Shown: positions 33,229 through 44,982, counted from the first letter of the stretch. The stretch is 64,000 nt of DNA from Rhizomys pruinosus (GCA_009823505.1 VZQC01012403.1:191680-255679), one strand, 5' to 3'. The notes: generated from the letters alone by a model not told the origin. Translations and numbers: made by a program.

Positions 33229-33250
33229 CTGAAAAAGAAAGAAATACATG
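33229..33250 (-). promoter_or_regulatory. candidate splice acceptor of coding exon
   Basis: On the minus strand a pyrimidine run (TTTCTTTCTTTTTC) is followed by AG at 33230-33229. It is the best polypyrimidine-AG upstream of the ATG and is consistent with an intron 5' of the coding exon. No transcript evidence. Confidence 0.5.
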
Positions 33251-33473
33251 GTGTGAAGAGAATATCCATTTCAACAGCTCTGTATAGGAGCAACATGGTG
33301 GCTTCAAATGGATAATGATGCCTGTCTGTGATTAATTGCATATGTCAACTTGCCTAGCAGAGTATATGTTTTTTGGATAAACACCAGCCTAGAAGCTGCT
33401 GTGACAGTGTCTCTTAGATGTGATTAGCATAAACATCAGCAGACTTTGGGTCAAGTAGATTATTCCGCATAAT

Positions 33474-34990
33474 GTGGATGAGCAGCATCTAAGCAGCCTT
33501 AAGAGAAAATTGATTGAGAAGGGACAGGCAACATATACTCAAATGACCAATCCTGATCACATTAAACTAGAAGGCTTCTTTGAAGCAGGGGAAATAATCA
33601 GCAAGATGGAAAGGGAACCTGAGGAATGGGAGGTAATATGTGCAAACCATGTATATGATAGAGGATTAGTATCTAAACTACATAAGGAACTCATATAACT
33701 TAATGCCAAAAGAGAAAGAAAAAAAAAATAAAAAAGCACTAAAGGCCTTTAGGAAAGCCATATGGAAACCTATCATTATTGAAGTTTCTTAAAGTATATA
33801 CATACATATTATAAAAAGAGATAAAAAAGAGTTACCTTATGACAGGGGGACATTGCCCCTAGCGATACCATAGGCTTGCAAATTAAAAGCCCAATGCCAG
33901 GAAGGGACTTCCTCTTTTGAAATTGTTCACCAGGTATCCCACAGACCCTCAAACCATTAAACCTGCTCTTGGTTGCACACCAGAACTTCATGATAAGACC
34001 TTATTGCTGAAGATAATACATACATGAACTATAGAACAAACATGGAGAAATGAAGCTGGTGCTGACCTCAAAGCCTCATCTCTACTGGCTGGCCTCCGTA
34101 GTGTCAGCAGGTGCTATGCAACCTACCCAGAGAGAAAATTAATCATCAGCCTACGCAGCTGTGAGTCCTGGCCTGAAAGATATGTCCACTGGTGCAATAG
34201 TGGCACAAGTATTATGGGAGTAACCAACTACTTTCAAATTGGACATCAGATTCACTTCATGGATCCCATATCAGGCTTAGGAGCCTGAGGCTAGGCAGCC
34301 CACAGGCCATGGGAGAAAGCCTAATACAACTATTCTGTTAAACAGATATAGTATTAAACTGATATCTAATGACTTATTATTGTCCTACTCATGCATCTCG
34401 CAACTCTCAGCAGAGAGTTCCTTATACAGCAGATGGTGATGAACCCAGGGAAGCACAAGTGGACAAAATACAGAGACTAAGAGGCTGCAGAGTGCTGATC
34501 CCTAAATATGACACCTATACTAAACTTCTGCCTCCCAAGGCCCAGGGATTATTGTAGAAGAGGGGGTGGAAAGATTATAAAATCCAGAGGAGGTGGATGA
34601 CCACAAGGACACAGTTTTCCAGACAGCTGGTCAGTGACTCACATGAACTCCCAACAATGCTGACGGCATGAACAATTCCCACATAAACTTAAGCCAGAGA
34701 AAAATCCCAGAATAGACATTCGGAAGTGGGTAATAAACCCCAATCCCATCTGAGGAACTACTGGCAACTGATGACTACTGGGAAGAGGAGATTCAGTCTT
34801 ACTTAATGGTGAGATGCTTAGTAAGTTGACCAGACTCCAGTGAATGAACTCATATGGAAGGAAATTTGAGCACAGGAATTCGATGGGTGTTAGGGGACGT
34901 ACAGATATGAGAGGGGATCTAAATATGATAAAAATATATTGCATGTAATTTGTAAAAATTTCAAAATTAAACATTTTATAAAATAAACAA
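33474..34990 (+). mobile_element. Lx-type L1 3' end (ORF2 tail plus 3' UTR)
   Basis: Starts with the ORF2 C-terminal region (33474-33698: residues like 'KLEGFFEAGEIISKMEREPEEWE', the counterpart of the [21 protein letters not shown] region in the intact L1), then runs through the long Lx 3' UTR: 'cttcatgataagac', 'aaccaactactttcaaattgg', 'aagagggggtggaaagattataa', 'ctccagtgaatgaactcatatgg', ending in AATTAAACATTTTATAAAAT near 34980. Sits in the presumed first intron of C10orf71, antisense to the gene. Confidence 0.85.
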
Positions 34991-35049
34991 AAATGGAAAA
35001 AACAAGCATACATGGGGAATGAATTATTGTATATGCTGAATCTCTATTC

Positions 35050-35203
35050 TTTTTTTTTGGTATTTTTCAGACAGGGTCTCCCTTTAAGTCCCAGCTGGCC
35101 TGGAGCTCACTCTGTAGACCAGGTTGGCCTTGAACTCACAGAGATCCACCTGCTTCTGCCTCCCGAGTGCTAGGATTAAAGGTGTGCGCCACCACACCTG
35201 GCC
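35050..35203 (-). mobile_element. B1 SINE
   Basis: Minus strand: T-run, 'cagacagggtctccctttaagtcccagctggcc', 'ccaggttggccttgaactcacagagatcc', head 'ggattaaaggtgtgcgccaccacacctggc'. Confidence 0.93.
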
Positions 35204-35389
35204 TCTATTACTTCTTATTAAGCAGAACAAAAATAAGGTAAATTAATTGCCAGACCATTTAAGAACAAACTTTCATTTTCTGCAAGTGCTCTAACAATGG
35301 GATATATCTTTACCCTTACTTAGGGTCTCATCATATTAAAATGATCCCTGACTCTGTGGTTAGGACTGGCTAAGACTGGTGTCAGGACC

Positions 35390-35785
35390 CTCACCAACAC
35401 AGGGGCCAAAATAGTCGGATGCCCAATTTGGAATTCACAGTAATTTTGACAGCATGGACAAGACCTTCTCAAGCTCAGGCCAGGCAAAACACCAGTTTGG
35501 CAGTGGCAGGGGAGCTGGGCTTGAAGTCCCACCCCATAGACAGCGTCTGGGAAGGAAGAGTCAGTTATTTTTAAAGGCGTGGTCCCTGGTGGGTCTGCCT
35601 TACTCCAGGGATGCTTCCATGCTTGAGTGTTTGGGCAACAGAAATTGGGCTCAATGGGAGGAAAATGAAAAATAGAACAGGAAGTTGGGTAGGGGCATAC
35701 CTGGAAGAAGTTGGAAGAGGGAAGGAATACGATCAAATTACATTGTACGAAATTCTCAAAGAATCAATAAAATATTTTTAACTCC
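35390..35785 (+). mobile_element. second Lx-type L1 3' UTR fragment
   Basis: 'gacagcatggacaagaccttctcaagctcaggccaggcaaa', 'gggaggaaaatg', 'ggaagttgggtaggggcatacctggaagaagttgg', 'attgtacgaaattctcaaagaatcaataaaa' match the terminal part of Lx 3' UTRs. Independent of the copy at 33474-34990. Confidence 0.8.
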
Positions 35786-35957
35786 CCAGACAAATAACCC
35801 AATTAATCAATTTAAAAAGAAATTAGATATTTCTTCGAGGAAGACATCCAGATTCCAAACAGGTACAACAATGGGTTCTCGACACTGCTGACCATCAAGG
35901 AAGAGCCACTTAAAACCACAACGAGTTGTCTCCTCGGCAGCAGCGGCAACAACAAAA

Positions 35958-36128
35958 TAGGGGGTGCAATATGGCTCAGCAAGTAAATATATCTACTGCC
36001 AAGCTTGACCAACTGAGTTCATTCCCCAGGACCCATGTACGGTGGAGAGAGCCTATTCTCACTAGCTGGCCTCTATCCTCCACCCTCAAACTATGGCACA
36101 TGTGCCCACACACATTATTAAGCATGTA
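35958..36128 (+). mobile_element. B4-like SINE
   Basis: 'gcaatatggctcagcaagtaaat', 'tactgccaagcttgaccaactgagttcattccccaggacccatgtac' and 'cacatgtgcccacacacatt' follow the B4 pattern. First of three plus-strand SINEs in a row. Confidence 0.75.
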
Positions 36129-36130
36129 AA

Positions 36131-36315
36131 TGGGGGGGCGGAGCTGCTTCAGTGGTTAAGAGCACTGGCTGCTCTTGCAGAGGATCCAGGTTTGATTCCC
36201 AGCACACATATAGCAGCTAACAACCACCTATAAATCTACTTCCAGGGGAATATGACACTCTCTTCTGACCTCTATAAGCATTGCATGATACAGGTACACT
36301 TAAATGCATACCAGC

Positions 36316-36349
<34 letters not shown>
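36131..36349 (+). mobile_element. B2-type SINE with (AC)n tail
   Basis: 'cttcagtggttaagagcactggctgctcttgcagaggatcc', B box 'ggtttgattcc', ending in an expanded (AC)n run at 36316-36349 in place of the usual A-rich tail. Confidence 0.9.
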
Positions 36350-36351
<2 letters not shown>

Positions 36352-36358
36352 GCATATT

Positions 36359-36578
36359 AGGGGCTGGAGTAGTGGCTTAGCAGTAAGGACCACTAGCTGA
36401 GGACCCAAGCTCAATTCCTAGTACGCACGTGGAAGCTAACAACTGTAACTCCAGTTCCAAGGAAGAAATCACCCTCCTGCCTCTGTAGACATTGGATGCA
36501 CATGGTGCACTTAGGTACACGCAGGTAAAACACTTATACACATAAAAGAAAAATTTATTAAATTAAATAAAATTAAGA
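36359..36578 (+). mobile_element. B2-type SINE
   Basis: 'ggggctggagtagtggcttagcag', B box 'gctcaattcc', 'aactccagttccaagg', A-rich tail 36540-36578. Third of the head-to-tail triplet. Confidence 0.88.
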
Positions 36579-36726
36579 AAGACTGTAAGTCATTAGAAAC
36601 ATTATAATTATTACAATCTCTAACAACTATGGAGGTTCCCTCAAAAAAATAAAAAAAGAATCACCTTATGAACCCAGCAATTATCTTTTTGTTCATATAA
36701 CAGAAAGCAATGAAAGGATCTCTATA

Positions 36727-36924
36727 GATGCTGGGCTGCGTGGAGATGCTGGGCTGTGTGGAGTTGCTGGGCTGTGTGGAGATGCTGGGCTGTGTGGAGA
36801 TGCTGGGCTGTGTGGAGATGCTGGGCTGTGTGGAGATGCTGGGCTGTGTGGAGATGCTGGGCTGTGTGGAGATGCTGGGCTGTGTGGAGATGCTGGGCTG
36901 TGTGGAGATGCTGGGCTGTATAGA
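36727..36924. repeat. minisatellite, 18-bp unit x 11
   Basis: Unit 'gatgctgggctgtgtgga'; starts at 36727, 36745 ... 36907, exactly 18 bp apart. Because 18 is a multiple of three, a plus frame reads MLGCVE repeats and all three minus frames stay open; these are not taken as genes. Confidence 0.97.
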
Positions 36925-37184
36925 GGTACTGTGTATGGTATGTATGGTACATGCAAACAGTAGCATATTGTTTATGCTTACAACAAAGGAAAATCTGCTA
37001 TTTGTAAAAATGATGAACTGGGTGGGCCTTATGCTCAGTGGACAAATCAGGCGCGGAAGGTCAAACGTACATGGTAACATTCATGTGAGGAGGCTGGAAA
37101 TCAAATTCTAGAAACAGTAGAATGGTAGGTACTCAGGGAGGTGATGGTGAAAGGATTAAAACATTTTAAGTTTTAAAACATCTA
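36925..37184. other. non-coding, nothing recognised
   Basis: No gene or named repeat; the array's spurious frames run into its start. Confidence 0.4.
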
Positions 37185-37350
37185 TCATCTGTCTGTCTGT
37201 CTGTCTGTCTGTCTCTGTGTGTAGGCACATGTGTGCTATGGTAGGGAACAGCTTGTAGGAGTCTGTCCACTTCTGCTATGTGGAAAGGCACTCAGGTGGT
37301 CAGGCTTGGCGACTAGTACCTTTACCTGCTGAGCCATCTTGTCAGCCCCA
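37185..37350 (-). mobile_element. B4-like SINE with (CTGT)n tail
   Basis: A (CTGT)n run at 37187-37213 is followed by 'gtaggcacatgtgtgctatgg' and 'gtacctttacctgctgagccatcttgtcagccc', the reversed B4/tRNA-like head. Confidence 0.75.
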
Positions 37351-37798
37351 AACTTTGTTTTTTTTCGAGATGAAGCAGGCCTGGCGCTCTGCCGTGGATC
37401 ATGGTGCCTATAGTTTACAATGCTCCCCTTAGAAATTTCTTGAGGGTGGATCTTGCATTTCTGTCAACTGGAGTCCAGTTGTTTTTGTTCCAGAGAATCC
37501 TGACTAACACAATGCCTAAAGTTTAGATGTGTCATTTTGCAGTCCTTTTCTGAGCAACAAGGGGGTAGCCCCTTCTTAGTCTAAGTTTACTTCTTTGCTT
37601 CTTGTCTGCACATTATACTGTGAACCTCAGGAGCTTAAAGAACACAGGATGGCATAGTCATTGAGTGCCATTCACCTCAGACCCCTGCCAAGAGGACGCA
37701 GCCTGCAGAGGGGGCAGCATCAAGGGGATCTCCTTCCACACTCCTTTCTGCTGGGGTCCTGGCTGGACTGTGGTCCACATGCCTGAGTGAGAACACTT

Positions 37799-37880
37799 TT
37801 GTTTTTTGTGATGCTGGGGGTTCACAGTCAGGGCTTCATGCACGCTAGGTAAGTGCCCTGCCACCAAATGGCAGTCCAGC
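37799..37880 (-). mobile_element. ID-like SINE fragment
   Basis: 'gatgctgggggttcacagtcagggcttcatgcacgctaggtaagtgccctgccacc' is a diverged reverse complement of the ID/tRNA-Ala-type monomer. Confidence 0.65.
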
Positions 37881-37929
37881 CCTCCACTCTACCGTCTGCT
37901 CCTGTCAGTTTGTCTGCTCTAAGACCCTC

Positions 37930-38093
37930 ATACATTTGGAATGATCAAGTGTTTGTTCTTTTTTGTTTTTCTTTTATTTAGCATAATGTCCTCAAAGTTT
38001 ATGTTACAGTGTGTGTCAGAATTTCTGAGTGGTGTAATATTGAAGACTCGATGATGATTTTCCAGTGGATATTCTAGTGAATAGAATGGAAAT
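37930..38093 (-). mobile_element. old L1 fragment (antisense)
   Basis: 'ttatttagcataatgtcctcaaagtttatgtt' then 'gtgtgtcagaatttctgag' are antisense L1 phrases; runs directly into the (TCTA)n microsatellite. Confidence 0.65.
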
Positions 38094-38142
38094 TCTATCT
38101 ATCTATCATCTATGTATCTATGTATCTATGTATCTATCTATG

Positions 38143-38181
<39 letters not shown>

Positions 38182-38225
38182 GTATCTATCTATTTATCTA
38201 TCATCTACCATCTATCATCTATCTA
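38094..38225. repeat. (TCTA)n microsatellite, interrupted
   Basis: About 130 bp of TCTA units with TGTA and TTTA variants, embedded in antisense L1. Confidence 0.97.
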
Positions 38226-38462
38226 AAGAGAGGAGGGAGGAAAGGAAAGAGATGAGAGAGAGAGATTGATTCTCCCTTGGTGTCTGTAGAGAATTGGTCC
38301 TAGACTTCCCTCTGTGCATCCTAAATCTATAGATGCTTGAGTCCTATGTATAAAATGGTGTGATAACTTGCATGTAACCTGTGCCTATCTTCCCATGTAC
38401 TGTAAATCAGCTCTAGATTACATAATACAGGGCAGGAAAGATGGCTTAAAATACATAATACA

Positions 38463-38665
38463 GGGCCTGGAGAGATGGCTCAGAGCACTGGCTGCCCTTA
38501 TACAGGACCTGGGTTTGATTTCCAGAGCCCACCTGGTGGCTAGCAACCATCCATAACTCCAGTTCCAGAGGATCTGGTGCCCTCTTCTGGCCTCTGTGGG
38601 CATTGCATGCATGGGTATATTTACATGCATGCAAAACACTCATATACAAAATAAAAAATTAAAAT
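38463..38665 (+). mobile_element. B2-type SINE
   Basis: 'ggcctggagagatggctcagagcactgg', B box 'gggtttgatttcc', 'tggtgccctcttctggcctctgtgg', A-rich tail at 38645-38665. A partial head-like copy ('gcaggaaagatggctt') precedes at 38430. Confidence 0.9.
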
Positions 38666-38739
38666 ATGTACTATAATGTAAGTCCTATCTACATAAGTAT
38701 TACACTATATTGTCTAAGGAAATTATAAGAAATGTGTGT

Positions 38740-38930
38740 TCATTTTTAATATAGAGAGATACCATTTTTCCAGATGTTGCTGACCTGTGATTAGTTTCAT
38801 CTGTATACGGGGAACCTGTGGATGGGGAGGACGCACGACACCACATTTTGCGTATTCATTCACTGGTGGATGTTTGGGCTGCATACAGCTCTGGGTGCTG
38901 TGAACAGTGGTGCTATGACCGAGAGTGTGC
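38740..38930 (-). mobile_element. old L1 fragment (antisense), continuation
   Basis: 'gtattcattcactggtggatgtttgggctgcatacagc' and 'gaacagtggtgctatgaccgagagtgtgc' continue the antisense L1 of 37930-38093 beyond the microsatellite and the B2. Confidence 0.65.
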
Positions 38931-39405
38931 ATGGACTTGAGAACATCCGAGGGAGGCCCCGGCAGCAGACCCCTGGTGGCTGGCCCCTCATCTTCCCCAA
39001 ATCTCCCCTTCCCATCCTGCCCCTTCCCCACAGCCTGTCAAAATGTAGGAAGCCAAATGTTCACATCCATGGAACTCTTGTCCCCAGTGTGGACAGGGTT
39101 CCGTTGCAGGGATGGGAGCTGCAGGTCCTCTGAGAAGGCTCTGGAAGAACAATCCCTGTGGAGGCCTTTCTCCTCCCTCTGCTGCTCACAGAAAGCCTGC
39201 ATCTGAGCCAATCACTTTACTATAGGTGTCCTGACAAAGCACCCATGCTGTCGGCCTGGGCCATGGCAGCATCCTGTCCTTCAGGTCTGGGAGCCCCAAA
39301 CCAAAGTTGGGGTGTTGCCAGGGCTTTTTCCGTCTGAGGGCTGTGAAGAATGGATCTCTCCAAGGCCCCTCTCCTGTGTCCCTCACTTTGTCTTCATCCC
39401 AAATT
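38931..39405. other. non-coding, nothing recognised
   Basis: Mid-GC sequence without a supported gene or repeat. Confidence 0.45.
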
Positions 39406-39545
39406 GTCCCTTGTTATGAGGATAGCAGTCACATTTCACTTTAACCAATTATATTTCCGAAGGGTCTATTTCCAAATGAAGTGCTAGGGGTTAGGACTTG
39501 AACCTCTGAATTTGGGAGCTATAATCCAACCATAGCTTGGAGACG
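39406..39545 (-). mobile_element. MLT1-like fragment (antisense)
   Basis: 'taaccaattatatttccgaagggtctatttccaaatgaa' and 'ctaggggttaggacttgaacctctgaatttggg' match the reversed 5' part of MLT1-type LTRs. Confidence 0.7.
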
Positions 39546-39769
39546 TCACCTAGCAACCTGGAGGGGAAACCAGAACTACTGGAATCCAAGCTGTTGGGAA
39601 TGGCAGGGTGGGCAGAAGAGGACCAGGTTCCTATCGCACTGCTTGGCTGTAGCCCATGACAGACCCAGTCTATTCTCAGGTTTATGTTACTGGGGTTGAG
39701 GATACCTTACCTTACGGCTTTGGCCACTATAAATCAGGCTTCCTGCACCTTGAACCCAATTGTCATTTT

Positions 39770-39872
39770 GTTTCTAGCTCATTTCATTTAGCATAATGCC
39801 CCCAAAGTTTATGTTATCAAATATGTCAGAATTTCCTTCTGTCTAGTGTAATACTCAAGGTCAAATGATATT
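39770..39872 (-). mobile_element. old L1 fragment (antisense)
   Basis: 'tcatttagcataatgcccccaaagtttatgttat' and 'tatgtcagaatttccttctg' parallel 37975-38030; again followed by (TCTA)n. Confidence 0.65.
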
Positions 39873-39873
39873 C

Positions 39874-39918
<45 letters not shown>

Positions 39919-39931
39919 ATCTATCATCTAT
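39873..39931. repeat. (TCTA)n microsatellite
   Basis: About 14 TCTA units following an antisense L1 segment, in the same context as the array at 38094. Confidence 0.97.
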
Positions 39932-40367
39932 TAGTGAACAGGGTGTTTGTGATCAGAATATTGGCATTGTGATCTTGGCAATGACTAGTAATGAATACAA
40001 TAGTCCCAGGCTTTCACATTAAGATGAAAATCTAATTTCAGACCTAACTGTGGGATCTTCAAGTAAACAGCACATTATCAGGAATTATATATGTTATATA
40101 TAATATTATGTATATCACATTCACCATCCATATTCCTCTTTCCTGAGTAAAAAGACTTGATAACTCTTAGGAAATTTCTTCTTACAATCATGTTTGATAT
40201 CAGATGAATGAAAGTCAGTGTGGCTACTGAGCTTCTCAGACTGTGTGAGATCTGGGACTCACTGTGCAATATGTTCTGCAGGTGGATGGATGGACATGTT
40301 CTCAGTGGGAAAATGCTCAGAGCACTCTAGGCTGTTTGACTTTCCTCCCTGAACTCTCAATCCTCTT
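39932..40367. other. non-coding, AT-rich
   Basis: Contains an AT-rich stretch at 40085-40115. No gene seen. Confidence 0.45.
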
Positions 40368-40421
40368 TCCTCTACCTCCCAAGTGCAGGGATTATAGGCA
40401 TGAACCACCACATCTGGCACC
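40368..40421 (-). mobile_element. B1/Alu-like SINE head fragment
   Basis: 'acctcccaagtgcagggattataggcatgaaccaccacatctggc' is the reversed 5' end of a 7SL-derived SINE only. Confidence 0.75.
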
Positions 40422-40744
40422 ACAGAGTCTCCTTTTCATGCTGAATCATTTCTGTTGCTTGCAGCCAAGGAACCGTACCTGATCTTGGGTTCAGTGTAGT
40501 TCCAACAGACAGGAAGGATGCTTACTGATGGTCAGAAAACAACCACATGACTTCTGCCCACCAGCTTCATTCAGATAACTTCTTCAATTCTATTCGATAC
40601 CTGGAGTAAAACGGGGCAGTCATAACGTTGGCCTCACTTCAACCCTCCCCAATGGTACCTTCTGCCCAGTCACCAACTAAAGAAGGGTTTTCCTGATGCT
40701 GGCTTTTGGGTTGGTTCTATTTGGCTTGAGTTTCGATCTGGAGT
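40422..40744. other. non-coding, nothing recognised
   Basis: No gene or named repeat. Confidence 0.4.
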
Positions 40745-41085
40745 GTCCTTCTAAGGTCCTTGTGTTAAAGGCTTCGGCCCCAGCTTGAAACTATGAGGAG
40801 ATGTTAGAAACTTTAAGAGGCAAGGTGTGGTGGCGGTGGGAGCCATTGGACTGAGGCCCAGCCTCTTCATCCTGCATCTCTGCTTCCCGACCACTGGGAG
40901 GGGAGCGTCTTCCTCTACCACTTACCCCTGCATCATATGCTGCCTGTTTATAGGCCCTCAAAGCCATAGAGCCAATTGACCATGATCTGCACCCTCCTAA
41001 ATAAGTCAAAATAGATTTTTCTTCTTTTTAAGTGAAATATCTCAGGCATTAGTGGAAAGGAGACTTAATGCACCTACCTATTACA
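40745..41085 (+). mobile_element. MaLR LTR (sense), diverged
   Basis: 'gtgttaaaggcttcggccccagcttgaaactatgaggag', 'gccatagagccaattgaccatgatctgcacc' and 'ctaaataagtcaaaatag' follow the MLT/MT-type LTR order with an R-like AATAAG. Confidence 0.6.
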
Positions 41086-43093
41086 ACACTGGCTTCCGGT
41101 GCCTGGCTTGCTGGATTTTAGGATCTGTGATCTTCAAACATCTTCTCGTGCTGATCTTTGGTGTCTTCATTGGCCATCTGGAATGAAGAGAAAAATGATT
41201 TTAGTGGAGCCAAAGTCTTACAGAGTCTTAGTGGAAAAACTGTCTTGAAATGTCAGTAGTACAATTGAAAGGCAGTTGGCTGCCAATTTTTCTTTCCTTT
41301 TTTTAAATTCATACTTGAACTTAATGAAATTTCAAACATACATTCGGGATGAAAACCAACAAAAAGTTAATTTATTATATTCCTTTCTAATAGTCACGAA
41401 TTTGTTCATGGTCTAGGAAATCTCCAGGAACCTTTTGTAAACCTGTGGGAGGAATTTCTAACATGATAGGGCCAGTTATGAACTTTTTCTTTCCTACCAA
41501 AATCTGAGCAAGACCACTTCCATAACTAAACCAGTAACTCGTTTGTGCAGGGAAGGGAAGTAGAACAGCCAGGCTCAAGTCCACTCAGCAAACAGCTGCG
41601 GTGTTCGATTTATTGTTGGCAGGAGGCACGAGTATCTATTTTGACAGCTAAAAGAACCCAAAAGCTGCCCAGGAGAATTTCCATAGTGTTCAGGATGAAG
41701 CGTAAACTAATTAAAATAAACCCACTATGCAAATCTTAAAGGCAGAGCCTTGGGGCTTCCTCCAGACCTTCTCCAGATTGTAGCTCCTGGATATTAATCT
41801 AGCCTAAGCTAGTTTATTAATAATATTAATAATCATAATAAGTCAAATTTGGGGAGTGTATTCCTTTGAAGAGTTGCAGAGGAGCTCTGTGTCTTCTGCC
41901 ATACGGTGAGGAGGCCCATCCAGCTCCCCAGCTGCCTTTGATGGGCTCCTTCCTGTCCCCACAGCATGCTGCCACAGAGCACACTGTGCTGTCACAGATC
42001 AGATATCAAAAACCATGTGTTTTACAAATTGATGACTGATTCTTTCTTTCAACAAACAGAAGGTTCCTTGAACCCTAGAAGAGGGTCTTAGGTGTCTGTG
42101 TCCTGAGCCTGTCAACACAGATTATCTCCACCCTGATTTAGTTATCTTTTCTGGAAAGCAAACCACGGCACACAGATACAATAGGACGGGGAGTAAGATG
42201 ACACAACGTGTACTGAGGTGGTGCCTTGTCCACAGGTTCAGATAGCAGATTAATTTATACTACCATGATGAGAAAAAACAAAAGTGTATAGCCAGCAGGC
42301 ACCCTGAGATATGACAGGACAGGTGATTAAATCCAGCTGTGGACACCTTCCAGGTGTGGAATGACTCAGTGATGTTTATCTTGAGGACGAGGCCCTGTAA
42401 TTTTGCGTTCAGGCCTTCCCCCACCCGATTGCTGAGATGGTCTCCAGAGGCCCAGGTCACCTTGGCAGTGCCTTCCTTGCTCCCTCCTTCAAGCCCTTCC
42501 AGAGGAAGTCTACTTAGCCCAGTGAGACCTCTGGCTCATAGTTCAGTTGACAAGACTGACGACACATTGAACAGGCCTGAGCCATGTTAGAAAAGAAGCT
42601 TTAGACTCTGGTCTGATGAGTAGATGGGAGCAAAAGTGAGTGTTTAAGCAGAGTGTGGCAGATTCTGTGCGAGTCTCCAGCCTTCTGCAGCAGCTCTGTT
42701 CTAGACACTGTTTACACATCCTTTTCTACGGGGTTTCCTTAACCCATTCCGCTTTGCCTTGCTTTTCCTCACTGCTCACAGGAGACTCTCCCAAGGGGTC
42801 GGGTCTGTTCCTCTGACTAAACTTCCAGCACAGTCAAGACTCTTGGCCCCCTGCAAGTGCCCTTGGCTCTTCCTTCTCCCTACCTTGGCCTCTGCTCTTG
42901 CCTTTCCTTCCCTGCTATGACATTTCCTCTGCTCCGGGCCGGGGGTGGGGGGTCGGGGGGGGGGGTTGTCTCCCCACTCTCAGTATGGCGCCAGTCTGGC
43001 AGGAATGAATTTAGTATAAGGAGATATTTAGACTCCCCTTTTGGACATCAGACTATTGAGAGAGTGGACTCTAAGAAATTAGAATTTCTCCAG
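41086..43093. other. non-coding, nothing recognised
   Basis: Two kilobases in the presumed C10orf71 5' region without a recognised gene, exon or repeat. A G-run occurs at 42940-42966. Confidence 0.4.
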
Positions 43094-43285
43094 GAGTGGG
43101 AAAGATGGCTCAGTGGTTAGGAGCATGTCCGGAACACCTAGGTTCAGTTCTCAGCACCCACATGGCAGCTAACAACTGTATGTAACTCTAGTTCTGGGGG
43201 ATTCGATGCCCTCTCTTGACTCCATGGGCACTGGATGACATGGGCACTCAAACACATACAATGAGAATAAAAATAAATCGATTAG
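43094..43285 (+). mobile_element. B2-type SINE, diverged
   Basis: 'gtgggaaagatggctcagtggttagg', 'ggttcagttctcagcacccacatggcagc', A-rich tail to 43283. Confidence 0.85.
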
Positions 43286-43984
43286 AATTTCTCCAGAAAT
43301 CTCCTGCTGGGAGAGGAAATGGCTGAAGCCCAGAGAAAGGAAATCTCTACTGAATAAAGATTCACAACCTGTTAGATGACCTTGAAGCAGAGACATGGAT
43401 GGTGCTGGAGAGACTGGGAATTGAGGTGGGGGTGGGCCAGGCCACACCTTACTGGGCTATTTAGTTATGTGTAGCTCTTGCTTTATATGTAAACTCCACC
43501 TTCATGCCAGGACAGCATCCATGCCACCCACCTCCAGACAGACAAGGGTAGTCTCTGGATCTCTTGTCCCTCCTCCCAAATCTGGCCACATTGACTAAAT
43601 CTCCTTTCTCTGCTTTTCCCTGCTTTAATTGGCTTATTAAGGATGGGTGGCCAAACCTGGTGTGTTGGGCCTAGGCTGTGACTTCTAAATCAATAACAAG
43701 ATGACTTCCCCCCACCCTCCAGCTGAGCATGCACATACTGAAGTTGTGTTCAGACCCAACTGAGTGTCTGGCTCCAGCTAATGTCTCTAGACACCTGCGG
43801 GCTGGCCAGTTCCATGCCTGCGGCTCACTTTCTCCAAACCTACACATTTCAAACAGCACCCAAGGGCTTTCCACAGCCTCTGCTATCTCTGGGACTCTCA
43901 TCAACCTGAGAATCACAGGCAACTTTCTTCCCTCCTCTCTCAGGTGTCAGTTCTCACCTCCCCTTGTTGGAGGCCTGGTCCCTT
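43286..43984. other. non-coding, nothing recognised
   Basis: No supported gene or named repeat. Confidence 0.4.
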
Positions 43985-44158
43985 GTTTGGGGCTGTGTGC
44001 CGTATCATCAGGCTGGCTGGCCTGTGAGCTTCCGGGGACTTTCCTTTCATCTTTGTGTGGGAGCGCTGGGATTAGAAACATGCTGTCAGGCCTGGCTTTC
44101 CATGGATCCTGGGGATTTGAACTCAGGTCCTGGCTACCCATTGAGCTCTTTATGCCCT
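43985..44158 (-). mobile_element. B4-like composite SINE
   Basis: 'gagcgctgggattagaaacatgctgtcaggcctggctttccatgg' (B1-like part) followed by 'ggggatttgaactcaggtcctgg' (tRNA-like part), both reversed: a B1/tRNA composite of B4 type. Confidence 0.65.
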
Positions 44159-44429
44159 GAGACTCATCTTAAAAGTCTCTTTCCCCCATGTGCCACTGTC
44201 TATATCTCTTTCATAGTCTGGCCCCAGCTGCTGCCAAAGCTCTTGTGGCGAAGGGCAGGAGACAGCAGCTATTCCTCCTTTCCACCTAGCTTCTAGAAAT
44301 CAGGTCTGGCCTGCCAGTCTCTTGCTTAGAGCCTTCTGTGGCTTTCCGTATCCCGTAGCCTCTCCCCAGCCTTTTCAACACACCAGGCAATGTTCTACTT
44401 TGAGGCTTTTGTGTATGTTCTGTTTCAGT

Positions 44430-44548
44430 CAGTTTTCTGTTGCTGTGATAAAACACCATGACCAAGGCCACTTATAGAAGGAGAGAGAGTCCATCATGGC
44501 TGTAGGGGGCGGGGCACGCTCTGGAGCAGGAAGCTGAGTGCAGGGGCG

Positions 44549-44588
<40 letters not shown>

Positions 44589-44814
44589 ATCTCTGGGAGC
44601 AGAGCCTGAGTGGAGCAGGTGGCAAGGGTGTGTGTGTTGTTGTTTTGTGGTGTGTGCTTGGCGCAGGCAGCTGACGGTGCAGGGGGCCGGGGGTGTGAAG
44701 GTGTGTGTGTGTGTGTGTGTTGTGCTACTGGAGCACGAAGCTGGGGAGGGGCGGGGTGGTGTGTGTGTGTGTGTGTGTGTGCGGCTTGGTAGCAGGAAGC
44801 TGCGTGCAAGGGGC

Positions 44815-44856
<42 letters not shown>

Positions 44857-44884
44857 CTGGAGCAGGAAGCTGGGTGCAGGGGCG

Positions 44885-44922
<38 letters not shown>

Positions 44923-44951
44923 TCTGGAGCAGGAAGCTGAGTGCAGGGGCG

Positions 44952-44982
<31 letters not shown>

